Positions 37,323-46,613 of a stretch of DNA of 64,000 bases are shown one piece after another (position 1 is the first letter of the stretch; every line of letters starts with the position of its first letter). Where the stretch lies: positions 1-64,000 of the forward strand of contig NZ_JACJOO010000062.1 of assembly GCF_014695575.1 (NCBI RefSeq), written 5' to 3'. The notes below the pieces were generated by a model, which had not been told where the DNA came from, searched no databases, and was given only the letters and a program-made list of their open reading frames with translations. Made by a program: the position numbers and the translations under genes. This DNA is from Leptolyngbya sp. FACHB-8. Lineage in GTDB: Bacteria; Cyanobacteriota; Cyanobacteriia; Elainellales; Elainellaceae.

Positions 37323-38843
37323 CTAGAAAAAACGAGAGGTAATCGTATAGATCAACCTGAATACTATTCCGAACGCCACCGCTACTAATCCGGCCAAAAT
37401 TGCAAAAACGGGAACAACTTGTAGTGGATTGCCGACTAACAAGGTGTTCAAGAATGGCACGAACAGAACGAGCAGCAACGTAATAACTGCCAGAATCCAT
37501 AAATCCTTGCCCTCAATCCACCGTCGCGATTGGGCGTAGATCAGCCCCACAACAATACCCAGCCAGGGAATCCAGAACACTGGGCTAACAAAGGTTGTCC
37601 CCAAAAGACTGGCCAGGGCGATCGCCACCAATCCCCCCTCAAATCCTGTAAAAGCCGCACTGCTCAAATATTCCAACAGAGAAAGGGGACGTGCTCCGGC
37701 AGTTTGTGAGACGGGAAGAGGCGGTTGTGTCGGTTGAGATAGGGGAGCCGGGTGAGAGCTCTGAAGGGAAGTCGTCGTTGGAGTTGGGAGAGGCGTTGGG
37801 AGAGGCGTTGGAGCCGGGGTCGGAGTTGGAGCGGCAGCCGCAGCGGCTCCCCCTGAAGATGTTAGGGGGTGACCAATCGTTGGGGCACCCGCTGCCTCAA
37901 GGGCATCTGCAACGTCCTTAGCGGATTGGAAGCGTTGGTTAGGGCTGGCCCGCAGCATCTTTTCGAGGATTTGTTTGAGGCGATCGCTCACCTGCACCAA
38001 ATCGTGCCATTTCCAGTCATTGCTGTAGGCATCGTAAAGCTCATTGGGCTCCTTGCCCGTCAGCAGGGTCAGGCAAGTAACGGCTAGCGCATACAGATCC
38101 GTGGCCGGATACACCACGTCCCCCCGCATCTGCTCTGGTGGGGCAAAGCCCAGAGAGTAAATTCCTGTGGAGGCTTTACCAGCTGGGGAACCGACACTGG
38201 CCGTAATCTGCTTAACAGCCCCAAAATCTAGCAGAAACAGCCGCCCGTCCCGCCGCCGCATAATGTTAGAAGGCTTAATATCTCGGTGGATGGAATCGTT
38301 GCTATGTACGAAGTTCAACACCTTAAGAATAGAGGTTAGCACCTCTACCGTGTCTTCTTCAGACAAGGGACCACGACGACGAACCTCCTCTTCCAGGTTC
38401 TCGCCGTCGATAAACTCCTGCACCAGGTAGAAGAAGCTATCCGATTTACCAGCCGTACGACTGGGCACATCCAACTCAAAAAAAGCCAGCAAATCGGGGA
38501 TTTGAGGGTGGCTGTTGCCGAGTTTCTCTAACACCACCGCTTCTCGTTCAAACAGGTTTTGAGCTACCTGCAACTGATTTGGGCTGAGATCGCCCGATGG
38601 TTGAAACTGTTTGACAACGCAATTACGCATGGCAGGGGTGTAGCGATCGCGCGCCAAAAACGCGGCCCCAAAACCACCCTGCCCCAGCAAGCGAGTCGGA
38701 ATATAACGCCCTACCAGTAGTAGCGGCATTCCGCAAGCCGTACAGTACTTTTGCTGAATTGTACGCAGGGTTGCCGAATCATCCAGATCGGCAAAGAAAT
38801 TTTGAGGACGGGGACAACGGGGACGCGTGCAGTGGACTTCCAT
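37323..38843 (-). CDS. Ser/Thr protein kinase with zinc-ribbon start and C-terminal membrane helices
   Basis: A 506-residue protein. The N-terminal paired cysteines (C-T-R-P-R-C and Y-C-T-A-C-G, residues 5-38) form a likely zinc ribbon. A Hanks-type kinase domain follows (about 47-320) with G-Q-G-G-F-G, V-V-K-Q-F, the catalytic loop H-R-D-I-K-P-S-N and D-F-G-A-V-K-Q. A Thr/Pro-rich linker (about 330-375) leads to four hydrophobic helices at the C-terminus. All catalytic motifs are intact. Cyanobacterial kinases of this class are poorly characterised. The two adjacent periplasmic receptor-like genes make a split receptor-kinase arrangement plausible, though unproven. Confidence 0.9.
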   Translation of the reverse strand: MEVHCTRPRCPRPQNFFADLDDSATLRTIQQKYCTACGMPLLLVGRYIPTRLLGQGGFGAAFLARDRYTPAMRNCVVKQFQPSGDLSPNQLQVAQNLFEREAVVLEKLGNSHPQIPDLLAFFELDVPSRTAGKSDSFFYLVQEFIDGENLEEEVRRRGPLSEEDTVEVLTSILKVLNFVHSNDSIHRDIKPSNIMRRRDGRLFLLDFGAVKQITASVGSPAGKASTGIYSLGFAPPEQMRGDVVYPATDLYALAVTCLTLLTGKEPNELYDAYSNDWKWHDLVQVSDRLKQILEKMLRASPNQRFQSAKDVADALEAAGAPTIGHPLTSSGGAAAAAAPTPTPAPTPLPTPLPTPTTTSLQSSHPAPLSQPTQPPLPVSQTAGARPLSLLEYLSSAAFTGFEGGLVAIALASLLGTTFVSPVFWIPWLGIVVGLIYAQSRRWIEGKDLWILAVITLLLVLFVPFLNTLLVGNPLQVVPVFAILAGLVAVAFGIVFRLIYTITSRFF

Positions 38844-38883
38844 GCGTTTGGGTACGAAGTGCCTACGCTCTAAGTTACCGCAA

Positions 38884-41049
38884 TCAGCTCGCTTGAGATG
38901 CAGCCTGAGTCGCCAATTCCATCAATACTTTTTGCGCATTGCGTTCGCCCCCCGGCCCCCGAGGCCGACGCTGGATGTAATGGCCATCCGGCTGCAACTC
39001 CCAGGATTGACGGTTGTCGGCCAACATAATGCCTAAAATAGCCTGCAAATCCTTGGCGAGAGCGGGCGACTCTACCGGAGCCATCACCTCTACCCGCCGA
39101 TCCAGGTTGCGGGGCATCCAATCCGCACTGCCAATGAAGACTTTCTCATCCCCGCCGTTGTGGAAGTAGAGAATACGTGCATGCTCCAGAAAGTGTCCCA
39201 CAATACTCATCACCCGAATATTTTCGCTGACTCCCTCCACACCGGGCCGTAACGCACACATCCCCCGCACAATCAGGTCGATCTGCACGCCTGCTTGAGA
39301 AGCCCGATACAGCGCCACAATCAAATCGGGATCTACCAGCGAATTCATCTGAGCCACAATACGGGCATGCTTCCCCTGGAGGCGGTGCTCAATCTCCTGA
39401 TCGATCATACGGAGGAGGCGATCGCGCATATTCACCGGAGCCACCAGTAACTTCCGGTAGGAGTTTTGCCGAGAGTAGCCCGTCAAGTAATTAAATAGGT
39501 CGGTAACATCCATCCCCAGTTCTTCCTGGCAGCTAAACAGCCCCACATCGGTATAGAGCCGGGCAGTTTTGGGGTTATAGTTGCCGGTTCCAATGTGGAC
39601 ATAGCGGCGTAGTTGGTCACCTTCCTGCCGCACCACCATGACTAGCTTGGTGTGAGTTTTTAGCCCCACGAGGCCGTAAACTACATGCACCCCAGCGTTT
39701 TCTAAAATCCGGGCCCAGTTAATATTGTTCTCCTCGTCAAACCGAGCCTTCAATTCCACAATGGCAGCCACCTGCTTGCCATTTTCCGCAGCCGCTACCA
39801 GGGCATCCATGATGGGTGAATCCCCAGAGGTGCGATACAGAGTCATTTTGATCGTTAACACATTGGGGTCATGGGCAGCCCAGGTAATGAACTCCTGCAC
39901 AGAGCGCGTGAAAGACTGGTAGGGATGATGTACTAACACATCCTGCTGCCGCACAATTGAGAAGAAATCCTCGTTGGGCTTGCCATAGCCTTTGTAACTT
40001 TTAGAGAGTGGATGTAAACGCGGGTGACGCACGGATGGCATAGAAGCGGCCTTCAAGTGATCAGCCGGAAGCGTGTATAAATCCATCAAATTGTGCAGAC
40101 CTATCAGCCCGTCAAGGTCGTAAACGTCCTCTGGGAGAATTTCCATTTCCTGAATCAGACGGTGACGCAGGGGCAATGGCATCGACGCCTGCACCTCAAC
40201 CCGCACAACACACCCGCCCATTCGGCGTTGCCGTAGCTTCTCCTCAATGGCGAGCAGCAGGTCGTCGGCTTCGTCTTCTTCGACTTCAATATCAGCATCT
40301 CGGGTGACCCGAAACGCATAATGGCCCTCAATTTGCATGCCCGGAAACAGCTCATCCAGATTTTGCACAACCAGCTGTTCTAAAGGAACACCGCTCCAGA
40401 GGCTTTCGCCTGAGCGGGCTAACTGCCGCAAGTTTTCGGGCAATTCGATAAACCGGGGCAGCGTGTCGGGCACCTTGACTCGAGCCAGCAACCGCTCCTG
40501 CGTTTGAGGATTGCGCAACTCCACAATTAAATTCAAACAGAGGTTCGATATATAAGGAAAGGGATGGCCGGGACCCATCGCAAGGGGCGTCAGCACCGGA
40601 AAAATGCTTTCCTGAAAGTACCGCTGCAAGTAATCCTTCTGGTCAGCCCGCAACTGCTCGTAATTTAAAAAGAAAATACCGTGGGTTTCTAATTGAGGTC
40701 GTAGTGCTTCCTGAAAATGGCGATGTTGGCGCTGCACCATGGGCAGCAGGCGATCGCGAATGGCTTTCAACTGCTCCTGGGGAGTACGGCCGTCGGGCGA
40801 TCGCTTGGTGACCTCGGCCTCCACCTGTTGCTTCAGGCCCGACACCCGCACCATGAAGTACTCATCCAAATTGTTGCTAAAAATAGCAATAAATTTTAGC
40901 CGTTCTAATAACGGGTTCCGGGGATCTAGCGCCTCATGTAAGACGCGATTATTAAACTCTAGCCAGCTTAACTCCCGGTTGAGGAAATATTGAGGATCTG
41001 TCAAAGGCGGATGTGCCTCAGTGTGGAGTGCGGATGACAGACTATACAT
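38884..41049 (-). CDS. ppk1: Polyphosphate kinase 1
   Basis: A 721-residue enzyme polymerising the terminal phosphate of ATP into polyphosphate. It has all four PPK1 domains. N-terminal R-E-L-S-W-L-E-F-N-x-R-V-L-x-E-A is followed by H-H-P-Y-Q-S-F. The phosphohistidine region is Y-G-L-V-G-L-K-T-H-T-K-L, with H-I-G-T-G-N-Y-N-P and a second catalytic block near I-G-S-A-D-W-M-P-R-N-L-D-R-R-V-E-V. Normal length. ATG start at 41049. It ends 40 bp from the kinase gene start on the same strand. No Pho box was confidently identified upstream. Confidence 0.95.
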   Translation of the reverse strand: MYSLSSALHTEAHPPLTDPQYFLNRELSWLEFNNRVLHEALDPRNPLLERLKFIAIFSNNLDEYFMVRVSGLKQQVEAEVTKRSPDGRTPQEQLKAIRDRLLPMVQRQHRHFQEALRPQLETHGIFFLNYEQLRADQKDYLQRYFQESIFPVLTPLAMGPGHPFPYISNLCLNLIVELRNPQTQERLLARVKVPDTLPRFIELPENLRQLARSGESLWSGVPLEQLVVQNLDELFPGMQIEGHYAFRVTRDADIEVEEDEADDLLLAIEEKLRQRRMGGCVVRVEVQASMPLPLRHRLIQEMEILPEDVYDLDGLIGLHNLMDLYTLPADHLKAASMPSVRHPRLHPLSKSYKGYGKPNEDFFSIVRQQDVLVHHPYQSFTRSVQEFITWAAHDPNVLTIKMTLYRTSGDSPIMDALVAAAENGKQVAAIVELKARFDEENNINWARILENAGVHVVYGLVGLKTHTKLVMVVRQEGDQLRRYVHIGTGNYNPKTARLYTDVGLFSCQEELGMDVTDLFNYLTGYSRQNSYRKLLVAPVNMRDRLLRMIDQEIEHRLQGKHARIVAQMNSLVDPDLIVALYRASQAGVQIDLIVRGMCALRPGVEGVSENIRVMSIVGHFLEHARILYFHNGGDEKVFIGSADWMPRNLDRRVEVMAPVESPALAKDLQAILGIMLADNRQSWELQPDGHYIQRRPRGPGGERNAQKVLMELATQAASQAS

Positions 41050-41428
41050 AGATGAAACCTCGATGCATGAATCCCTATGACCTTCGGGAGAACAATGATG
41101 ATACTATGCCCCCTTAAGAAGCATGGCTAAGCAGAACACAATGCGCCATAAGGGGAAATTTTTGAATAACAAGAAGGCGTAAAGGAGCGGTAAAAACTGC
41201 CCCTCAAGACAAACTTTTTGAGCTTCAAGGTGTACATAACCCTAGCATTACCCAAACCAGACCCAGGAAAGTTGATTTTTAGTCGTTGAAACATACAAAA
41301 AATTAACTTTCAACCAGGCAATTGAGAGTAAAGCTTATGGAAGGACAACTTAAAGAAGCGTTTGAAGGAAAGTATAAATCTGAGAAACTGAGCATTACAT
41401 CAGCTACATATAATTTGGAGGTTTCTGT

Positions 41429-41601
41429 ATGTTTTGAATACAGCTCCTACAAACACTACAAAATACATAAGAGAAATCAGCGATGCAGAGCTCAATCAGA
41501 TCTTCCAACGCCTTCTATACAAAGATGCCTATGTTTACTTCACCATAACAAATTCAAAGGCCACGGTCGATGGTGTTAGAGAATACCAATGCTCTATCTG
41601 A
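41429..41601 (+). pseudogene. Possible small gene with a one-base frameshift
   Basis: ATG at 41429 has a perfect GGAGG (41417-41421) 7 nt upstream but reads Met-Phe-stop. Adding one T to the TTTT run at 41431-41435 joins it to an open frame ending at 41601. That frame has protein-like composition (…Y-I-R-E-I-S-D-A-E-L-N-Q-I-F-Q-R-L-L-Y…). The restored product would be about 57 residues. It could be a real decayed gene, a sequencing error in a homopolymer, or a TTG-initiated ORF from 41434. The family was not recognised. Confidence 0.4.
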
Positions 41602-41837
41602 AGGCAGAAATAATAGGTATAGACAATATCTAATATTAAAGTTTTATATGATTTATACCTTGCGAAACTTGCCTACTCTAAGCCGTTAAAGAAGGTCGTC
41701 TATAGAACAGAAGAACTAAGTAAGTTAAGCTATTTTTCCCTTGAAAGCAGGTTTAAATTCAGTCGTTACGTTTTTAGTGCCCCCCGCTCCAATCGCGACT
41801 GTTATTAAACTTTGTATCCCATCATTATTAATAGCGA

Positions 41838-41948
41838 TCCTCAATTCGGGATAATCTCAAAAGCCTAATTTGTCGCGCGCAGGGCGTACGACAAATTAGG
41901 CTCTTTCAAGGAGTGCGCCTTGAAAAAACCCTTAACCCGAACTTAGAT
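41838..41948. repeat. Palindromic element, family E (copy 3)
   Basis: Left end CCTCAATTCGGGATAA and right end TTAACCCGAACTTAGAT are imperfect inverses. Inside are exact 14-nt arms 41861-41874/41889-41902 and a second small stem (TTCAAGG/CCTTGAA, about 41906-41922). The repeat TAGCGAT occurs at both flanks (41832-41838 and 41949-41955), but it overlaps HIP1-like sequence and may be chance. Confidence 0.7.
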
Positions 41949-41984
41949 TAGCGATCGCCCAAATTATCAGAAGCACTTAAAGAA

Positions 41985-42016
41985 AATGGCGATCGCCCCA
42001 AAGAGCGATCGCCATT
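41985..42016 (-). terminator. sodB terminator built from two HIP1 sites
   Basis: Exact 12-nt arms AATGGCGATCGC / GCGATCGCCATT (41985-41996, 42005-42016) have an 8-nt loop. On the minus strand the stem is followed by a TTTTC run. Each arm is itself a HIP1 palindrome. It lies 23 bp past the sodB stop. Confidence 0.8.
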
Positions 42017-42039
42017 CAGCCTAGCAATACAAACGAGAC

Positions 42040-42639
42040 TTATGAAGCCAGGTTAGCGGCCACAAAATCCCAGTTCACCAGCTTATCCAGGTAGTTGGCA
42101 ATGAACGCAGGGCGAGCATTACGGAAGTCAATATAATAAGCGTGCTCCCATACATCCAGGGTCAGCAGTGCCTTCTTGCCCTGAGCCAGAGGGTTGACAG
42201 CGTTGGGGGTTTTGGTAACCGCCAGCGTGCCATTGTCATCAATCAACCAGGCCCAACCGCTACCAAACTGAGTTGCAGCGGCATTGGAGAAAGCTTCTTT
42301 GAACTTGTCATAGCTGCCAAAGGAAGCATCGATTTTAGCAGCCAGATCTCCCGTAGGAGCGCCGCCACCACCGGGCTTCAAGGAGTTCCAGAAGAAGGTG
42401 TGGTTCCAAACCTGAGCGGCGTTGTTAAAGATACCCGCCTTAGAGTCGTCGTTGTAGGTGCTTTTAATAACCTCTTCCAGGGGTTGGCTGTCGAGGTCGG
42501 TACCGGCCACCAGCTTATTCAGGTTATCAACATAGGCTTTGTGGTGCTTGCCATAGTGATATTCAAAGGTTTCTGCCTTCATGCCATAGGGTTCGAGGGC
42601 ATCCGTAGCAAAAGGCAGGGGCGGCTGTTGGAATGGCAT
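42040..42639 (-). CDS. sodB: Iron superoxide dismutase
   Basis: A 199-residue cytosolic enzyme that dismutates superoxide. The metal ligands are visible in Y-H-Y-G-K-H-H (His27 region), V-W-N-H-T-F-F-W, and D-V-W-E-H-A-Y-Y. The A-A-T-Q-F-G-S-G-W-A-W stretch, with Gln in the outer sphere, favours the Fe form over Mn. No signal peptide. GAGGAAAG precedes the ATG. It has its own terminator. The 305-bp gap upstream, shared with secD in divergent orientation, shows no other gene. Confidence 0.95.
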   Translation of the reverse strand: MPFQQPPLPFATDALEPYGMKAETFEYHYGKHHKAYVDNLNKLVAGTDLDSQPLEEVIKSTYNDDSKAGIFNNAAQVWNHTFFWNSLKPGGGGAPTGDLAAKIDASFGSYDKFKEAFSNAAATQFGSGWAWLIDDNGTLAVTKTPNAVNPLAQGKKALLTLDVWEHAYYIDFRNARPAFIANYLDKLVNWDFVAANLAS

Positions 42640-42944
42640 AGTGTTCTTTCCTCGTGAGGGTTAACGATACAAACGAACTGCGTCAAGGTTGATAGTTCGG
42701 GAACCCATTCCAGGGAAAGCAGACGGGCTTCTGGGTGGGGCGATCGCCGACTATTGATAGGATTTTATATCAAAAATTTACAAACAGACGTTTATCCGCA
42801 CACGACCCCAGCAATTCTTATGGTGAATCGAGCCCGACCGCTTGCCTAAGGCAGTCTCTCCCAGCCAAAAATAGGACTAGAACACTCCCCATTCGGTCAT
42901 CGCAAAATCCAGCTATCATAGCGAATGTCGTATGAGCTACAGAC

Positions 42945-44351
42945 ATGGCAAGACAGCGTTCCGTCCTCCTACTTGTATTGGTACTGGTGATTGCCGCCGT
43001 TACCATCCTGATTAAAGTTCCTATCCCCTTGGGGTTAGACTTGCGGGGGGGAACGCAGCTCACACTTCAGGCTCAACCCACCGAAGCCGTACCTGAAATC
43101 ACCCCCGAGAAACTGGAAGCCGTTCGCAGCGTTGTAGAGCGGCGGATTAACGGCCTGGGGGTTTCTGAATCCGTTGTGCAAACGATCGGGCGTGACCAAC
43201 TGCTGGTGCAATTGCCTGGAGTGAGTGACCCGGCCCAAGCTGAACGTGTCCTGGGAGGCACTGCTCAGCTCGATTTCCGGGAGCAGCAAGCGGGTAGTGA
43301 ACAACAAATACCCATTGAGTATCAGTTACGCCAGCAAGCTCTAGTCGAGCTGGCGCAGGCCGAACAAAGTGGTGATCAAGCCGCTATTGATAAGGCTCAG
43401 AAAGAATTAGACAAACGGAATGAGGCGATCGCCAGCCTCTTCCAAAAAACCGAGCTGACCGGGGAAAAGCTCAGCAATGCCTATGCTGCCCCTGTGAATG
43501 GCAACTACTGGGAAGTCGGCCTGGAATTCAATAACCAGGGTGCAAGTGAATTTGCGGCTCTAACCAAGAGTGTGGCAGGCACCGGACGCAGCTTGGGTAT
43601 CTTCCTTGATAACGAATTGCTCAGTGCTCCTACTGTCAGCGTGCAGTACGCAGAAACGGGGATTACAGGAGGCCGCGCATCTATTACAGGAGGCTTCACT
43701 ACAGAAGAGGCTAACGATCTGGCGCTACAACTCCGAAGCGGTGCCCTCCCTGTTCCTGTAAAAATCTTGGAAAACCGCACGGTTGGTGCCACCCTGGGGC
43801 GTGACAGTATCCAAAGCAGCATTTACGCTGGTTTGGCTGGTTTGGCGCTAGTCCTGATCTTCATGGCCGTCTACTATCGTCTACCTGGAATCGTAGCGGA
43901 CATCTCTCTCATCATTTACTCCATACTCACCCTGGCCATCTTCTCCTTATTAGGCGTCACCCTAACTCTGCCCGGTATCGCCGGATTCATTCTCAGTATT
44001 GGTATGGCGGTAGATGCCAACGTGCTGATTTTCGAACGCACTCGCGAAGAATTGCGTGATGGCAAAACCCTTTACCGCTCAGTCGAGTCAGGCTTCTACA
44101 GAGCCTTCTCCAGCATCTTGGACAGTAACGTCACAACCCTGATTTCCTGTGCTGCTCTGTTCTGGCTAGGAACAGGCTTGGTCAAGGGTTTCGCCCTTAC
44201 CCTGGCCCTGGGGGTGGTTGTGAGTATGTTTACCGCGCTCACCTGTAGTCGTACATTCTTGCTTACCGTATTAGGTTTTCCGACACTGCGTCGCCCTCAA
44301 TACTTCTGTCCTAAACTGCCCAAAGCCACTCAGTCTAAAGCAATCTCATGA
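42945..44351 (+). CDS. secD: Protein translocase subunit SecD
   Basis: A 468-residue membrane protein that works with SecF to drive late steps of Sec export using the proton gradient. The N-terminal helix runs from about residue 5 to 25, followed by the conserved [11 protein letters not shown] large periplasmic domain (about 40-285) follows, then five C-terminal helices with [17 protein letters not shown]. Shorter than E. coli SecD, as usual in cyanobacteria. Its stop overlaps the secF start by 4 bp (ATGA), indicating translational coupling. Confidence 0.95.
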   Translation: MARQRSVLLLVLVLVIAAVTILIKVPIPLGLDLRGGTQLTLQAQPTEAVPEITPEKLEAVRSVVERRINGLGVSESVVQTIGRDQLLVQLPGVSDPAQAERVLGGTAQLDFREQQAGSEQQIPIEYQLRQQALVELAQAEQSGDQAAIDKAQKELDKRNEAIASLFQKTELTGEKLSNAYAAPVNGNYWEVGLEFNNQGASEFAALTKSVAGTGRSLGIFLDNELLSAPTVSVQYAETGITGGRASITGGFTTEEANDLALQLRSGALPVPVKILENRTVGATLGRDSIQSSIYAGLAGLALVLIFMAVYYRLPGIVADISLIIYSILTLAIFSLLGVTLTLPGIAGFILSIGMAVDANVLIFERTREELRDGKTLYRSVESGFYRAFSSILDSNVTTLISCAALFWLGTGLVKGFALTLALGVVVSMFTALTCSRTFLLTVLGFPTLRRPQYFCPKLPKATQSKAIS

Positions 44352-45319
44352 AACTGAACGTTATTAAACAACGCAAACTCTGGTGGGGCATTTCCACCGC
44401 CATTATTCTGGCTGGGCTGGTGGCAATGGTCATCTCCTGGAAACAAATTGGTGCCCCTCTACGTCCTAGCCTGGACTTTGTGGGAGGAACACGACTGCAA
44501 TTGGAGTTGGCCTGCGCCCAATCCAATAGTTGCGACGGCCCTATCGACCCAGGCGTTGTGCGTGAGATTCTTGCAACCGAAGGGCTGGAGGGGAGCAGCA
44601 TCCAGGTCGTGGGTGACAGACAAGAAGCTCTCTCGATTCGCACCTCCACATTGGAGGTCGAAGAGCGGGAACAACTGCTGCAAGCGCTAGCAGCGAAATT
44701 GGGCGAATTTGATCCCGCATCAACACAGATTGATACCGTCGGGCCAACCCTGGGACGGCAGACTTTTACATCGGGTTTGGTTGCTCTGGGGCTTTCGTTT
44801 TTGGGCATCATGGTCTATCTGACCTTCCGATTTCAGCCTGACTATGCGGTATTTGCGATCGTGGCGCTACTCCATGATGTGTTAATAACCGTGGGAATCT
44901 TTGCCATCCTGGGCCTGGCACTACAGGTTGAAGTCGACAGTTTATTTATCGTGTCATTGCTGACCATTGTGGGTTTCTCAGTCAACGACACAGTGGTCAT
45001 TTACGATCGCGTCCGAGAAACCATCAAAATTAACCCCAATCGCCACATTGATGAAGTGGTCGATGATGCGGTGAATCAAACCTTGACGCGCTCGATCAAT
45101 ACCACCCTCACAACGCTGTTATCCCTGGTAGCCATCTTCCTGTTTGGAGGGGACACCTTAAAATACTTTGCCTTAGCGCTGATTATTGGCTTTGTAGCAG
45201 GAGCTTACTCCAGTATTTTTATCGCCAGTACCCTGCTAGCACTCTGGCGGGAACGGACGGGGAACGCCTATGCGCAAGTTTCCCCCGTCGAAGCAGAACC
45301 TGCTGATTCTGCTTCCTAA
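44348..45319 (+). CDS. secF: Protein translocase subunit SecF
   Basis: A 323-residue partner of SecD with six transmembrane helices. N-terminal W-W-G-I-S-T-A-I-I leads to a periplasmic loop and then the [19 protein letters not shown] motif diagnostic of SecF (about residues 215-235) and [12 protein letters not shown]. It is coupled to secD by a 4-bp overlap. An intrinsic terminator follows 12 bp after the stop. Confidence 0.95.
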   Translation: MKLNVIKQRKLWWGISTAIILAGLVAMVISWKQIGAPLRPSLDFVGGTRLQLELACAQSNSCDGPIDPGVVREILATEGLEGSSIQVVGDRQEALSIRTSTLEVEEREQLLQALAAKLGEFDPASTQIDTVGPTLGRQTFTSGLVALGLSFLGIMVYLTFRFQPDYAVFAIVALLHDVLITVGIFAILGLALQVEVDSLFIVSLLTIVGFSVNDTVVIYDRVRETIKINPNRHIDEVVDDAVNQTLTRSINTTLTTLLSLVAIFLFGGDTLKYFALALIIGFVAGAYSSIFIASTLLALWRERTGNAYAQVSPVEAEPADSAS

Positions 45320-45331
45320 CCTCCTCCGGAG

Positions 45332-45375
45332 AGGGGCATTGCTCATGCTTAAAGCGTGAACAATGCCCCTTTTTC
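45332..45375 (+). terminator. secDF terminator
   Basis: Stem AGGGGCATTG / CAATGCCCCT (45332-45341, 45361-45370), with a further 7-bp inner helix (TCATGCT / AGCGTGA), is followed by a T-run. Confidence 0.9.
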
Positions 45376-45406
45376 AAATCTTTCAGGCACTCTTACCTGA
45401 ACAATT

Positions 45407-45850
45407 ATGAAATTTAATGGCCGTTCAAAACGTTCCCTACTCAGCGGTAAGGCTGCCGGAACTGTCCGTGCTCTTTTCCCCGCAGACGAGCCAGAACTGA
45501 GCAAACAGATGGAGCGGCTACATCACTTACAGGTATTAGGCCGCTGGATTGTGGTTGGAGTCGCCTGGGCCACCATTTTGCCTGTCAGTCTGTGGTTATT
45601 GCGGCGTGATATTTCTTTGTTACGCGCTTTCTTCACCTGGGCAGCCGTCCGCTATGCCTTGATTTTTCACCCCGTGGTGACGATCGCCCTTTCCCTCTGC
45701 ATTGGTCTTACGGTCGGCGTCTTAATCTGGCAGAGTCGCAACATCCTGTTTGGCTTACCCGAAAGCGAGCTGAAACGGCTTCAGCGTCAGGTTGTTAACA
45801 TTCGAGAACGGGGCGATCGCCATCCCCTCTGGCGCTGGGTTTGCAAGTAG
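45407..45850 (+). CDS. Two-helix membrane protein, conserved cyanobacterial hypothetical
   Basis: A 147-residue protein. A basic N-terminal stretch (1-20) and a short charged helix lead to two hydrophobic segments (about residues 45-68 and 83-110). A basic cytoplasmic tail follows with L-P-E-S-E-L-K-R-L-Q-R-Q. No catalytic motif. It follows the secDF terminator by about 30 bp and so has its own promoter. A perfect bidirectional terminator follows. Function unknown. Confidence 0.65.
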   Translation: MKFNGRSKRSLLSGKAAGTVRALFPADEPELSKQMERLHHLQVLGRWIVVGVAWATILPVSLWLLRRDISLLRAFFTWAAVRYALIFHPVVTIALSLCIGLTVGVLIWQSRNILFGLPESELKRLQRQVVNIRERGDRHPLWRWVCK

Positions 45851-45872
45851 ATAACCTCAGAGGTACAAAGAT

Positions 45873-45908
45873 TAGACTCCCGGTGTTTTTAGAAACACCG
45901 GGAGTCTA
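45873..45908. terminator. Bidirectional terminator hairpin
   Basis: Exact 16-nt arms 45873-45888 / 45893-45908 have loop TTAG. They sit in the 67-bp convergent gap between the 147-codon gene (+) and the fasciclin gene (-). Confidence 0.8.
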
Positions 45909-45917
45909 GTTTAGGGA

Positions 45918-46319
45918 TTAGCCCATCAAAATCACGCGATCGATTACATGAATAATGCCATTGTCGGCCTCCACATCAGGAGCAACCACCGTGGCATTTT
46001 TCACTTCAAACACGCCATTGCAGTTAATAGGAATGGGTGACCCTTCCAGAGAAGTGAGGCTATCGATGCTAGCCAGATCCGCCTTCGTGTATTTCCCAGA
46101 TACCACATGGAATTTGAGAATTCGTGCCAGTTGGGGAGGATTTTGCACCAGAGTTTGCACCGTACCCGGGGGCAGCGCCGCAAAGGCGTCATCTACGGGC
46201 GCAAAAACGGTGAAAGGACCCGGGCTTTTAAGAGCCTCTACCAGTCCAGCGGCTTGCACTGCCGCCACCAGGGTTTTAAAGGAATCGGCACCAACGGCAA
46301 TATCAACAATGTCAGGCAT
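45918..46319 (-). CDS. Fasciclin (FAS1) domain protein
   Basis: A 133-residue single FAS1 domain. The start at 46319 (M-P-D-I-V-D-I-A) has GAGGAG 7 nt upstream; a longer frame has no support. Motifs: [36 protein letters not shown] and [10 protein letters not shown]. There is no signal peptide or anchor, so the protein appears cytoplasmic, as is common for short cyanobacterial fasciclins. Role unknown, probably adhesion-fold-based binding. Confidence 0.85.
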   Translation of the reverse strand: MPDIVDIAVGADSFKTLVAAVQAAGLVEALKSPGPFTVFAPVDDAFAALPPGTVQTLVQNPPQLARILKFHVVSGKYTKADLASIDSLTSLEGSPIPINCNGVFEVKNATVVAPDVEADNGIIHVIDRVILMG

Positions 46320-46613
46320 TCGAGGCTCCTCTGTATGGGCGATCGCAACACTTATGAAACGGTATGGCAACCAATGTCTTGCGTTCTTGACCGTCTGACT
46401 CACCGGAGGTGAGCCAGACCAGCCGATCAAAAAAATCCCTTCCAGCTTCCAAACCCCAGTCTACACCGGCGATGCACCCAATCTAAGAAGCGATCCCCAC
46501 AATTCCCTTATCACCCACAAAAGAAGGAGTTATCGTGCGTTTTAGGGGTTTGGAGCACACAAAACCACACTTTATAAAATGAGTACGTCAGAGAGCATTG
46601 CAGGAGATTTTGG

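Larger units (their letters stand above)
41050..42039. other. Long intergenic region with a possible decayed small gene
   Basis: A 990-bp AT-rich gap between ppk1 and sodB. It contains the possible frameshifted small gene at 41429-41601, a family E palindrome (41838-41948) and the sodB terminator (41985-42016). The 85-codon open frame at 41322-41579 reads through the small gene in another frame and is not convincing on its own. Confidence 0.5.

Noticed and set aside
41322..41579. 85-codon ORF upstream of sodB
   Set aside because: It reads through the better-supported small frame in a different register and ends in Cys/His-rich low-credibility sequence.
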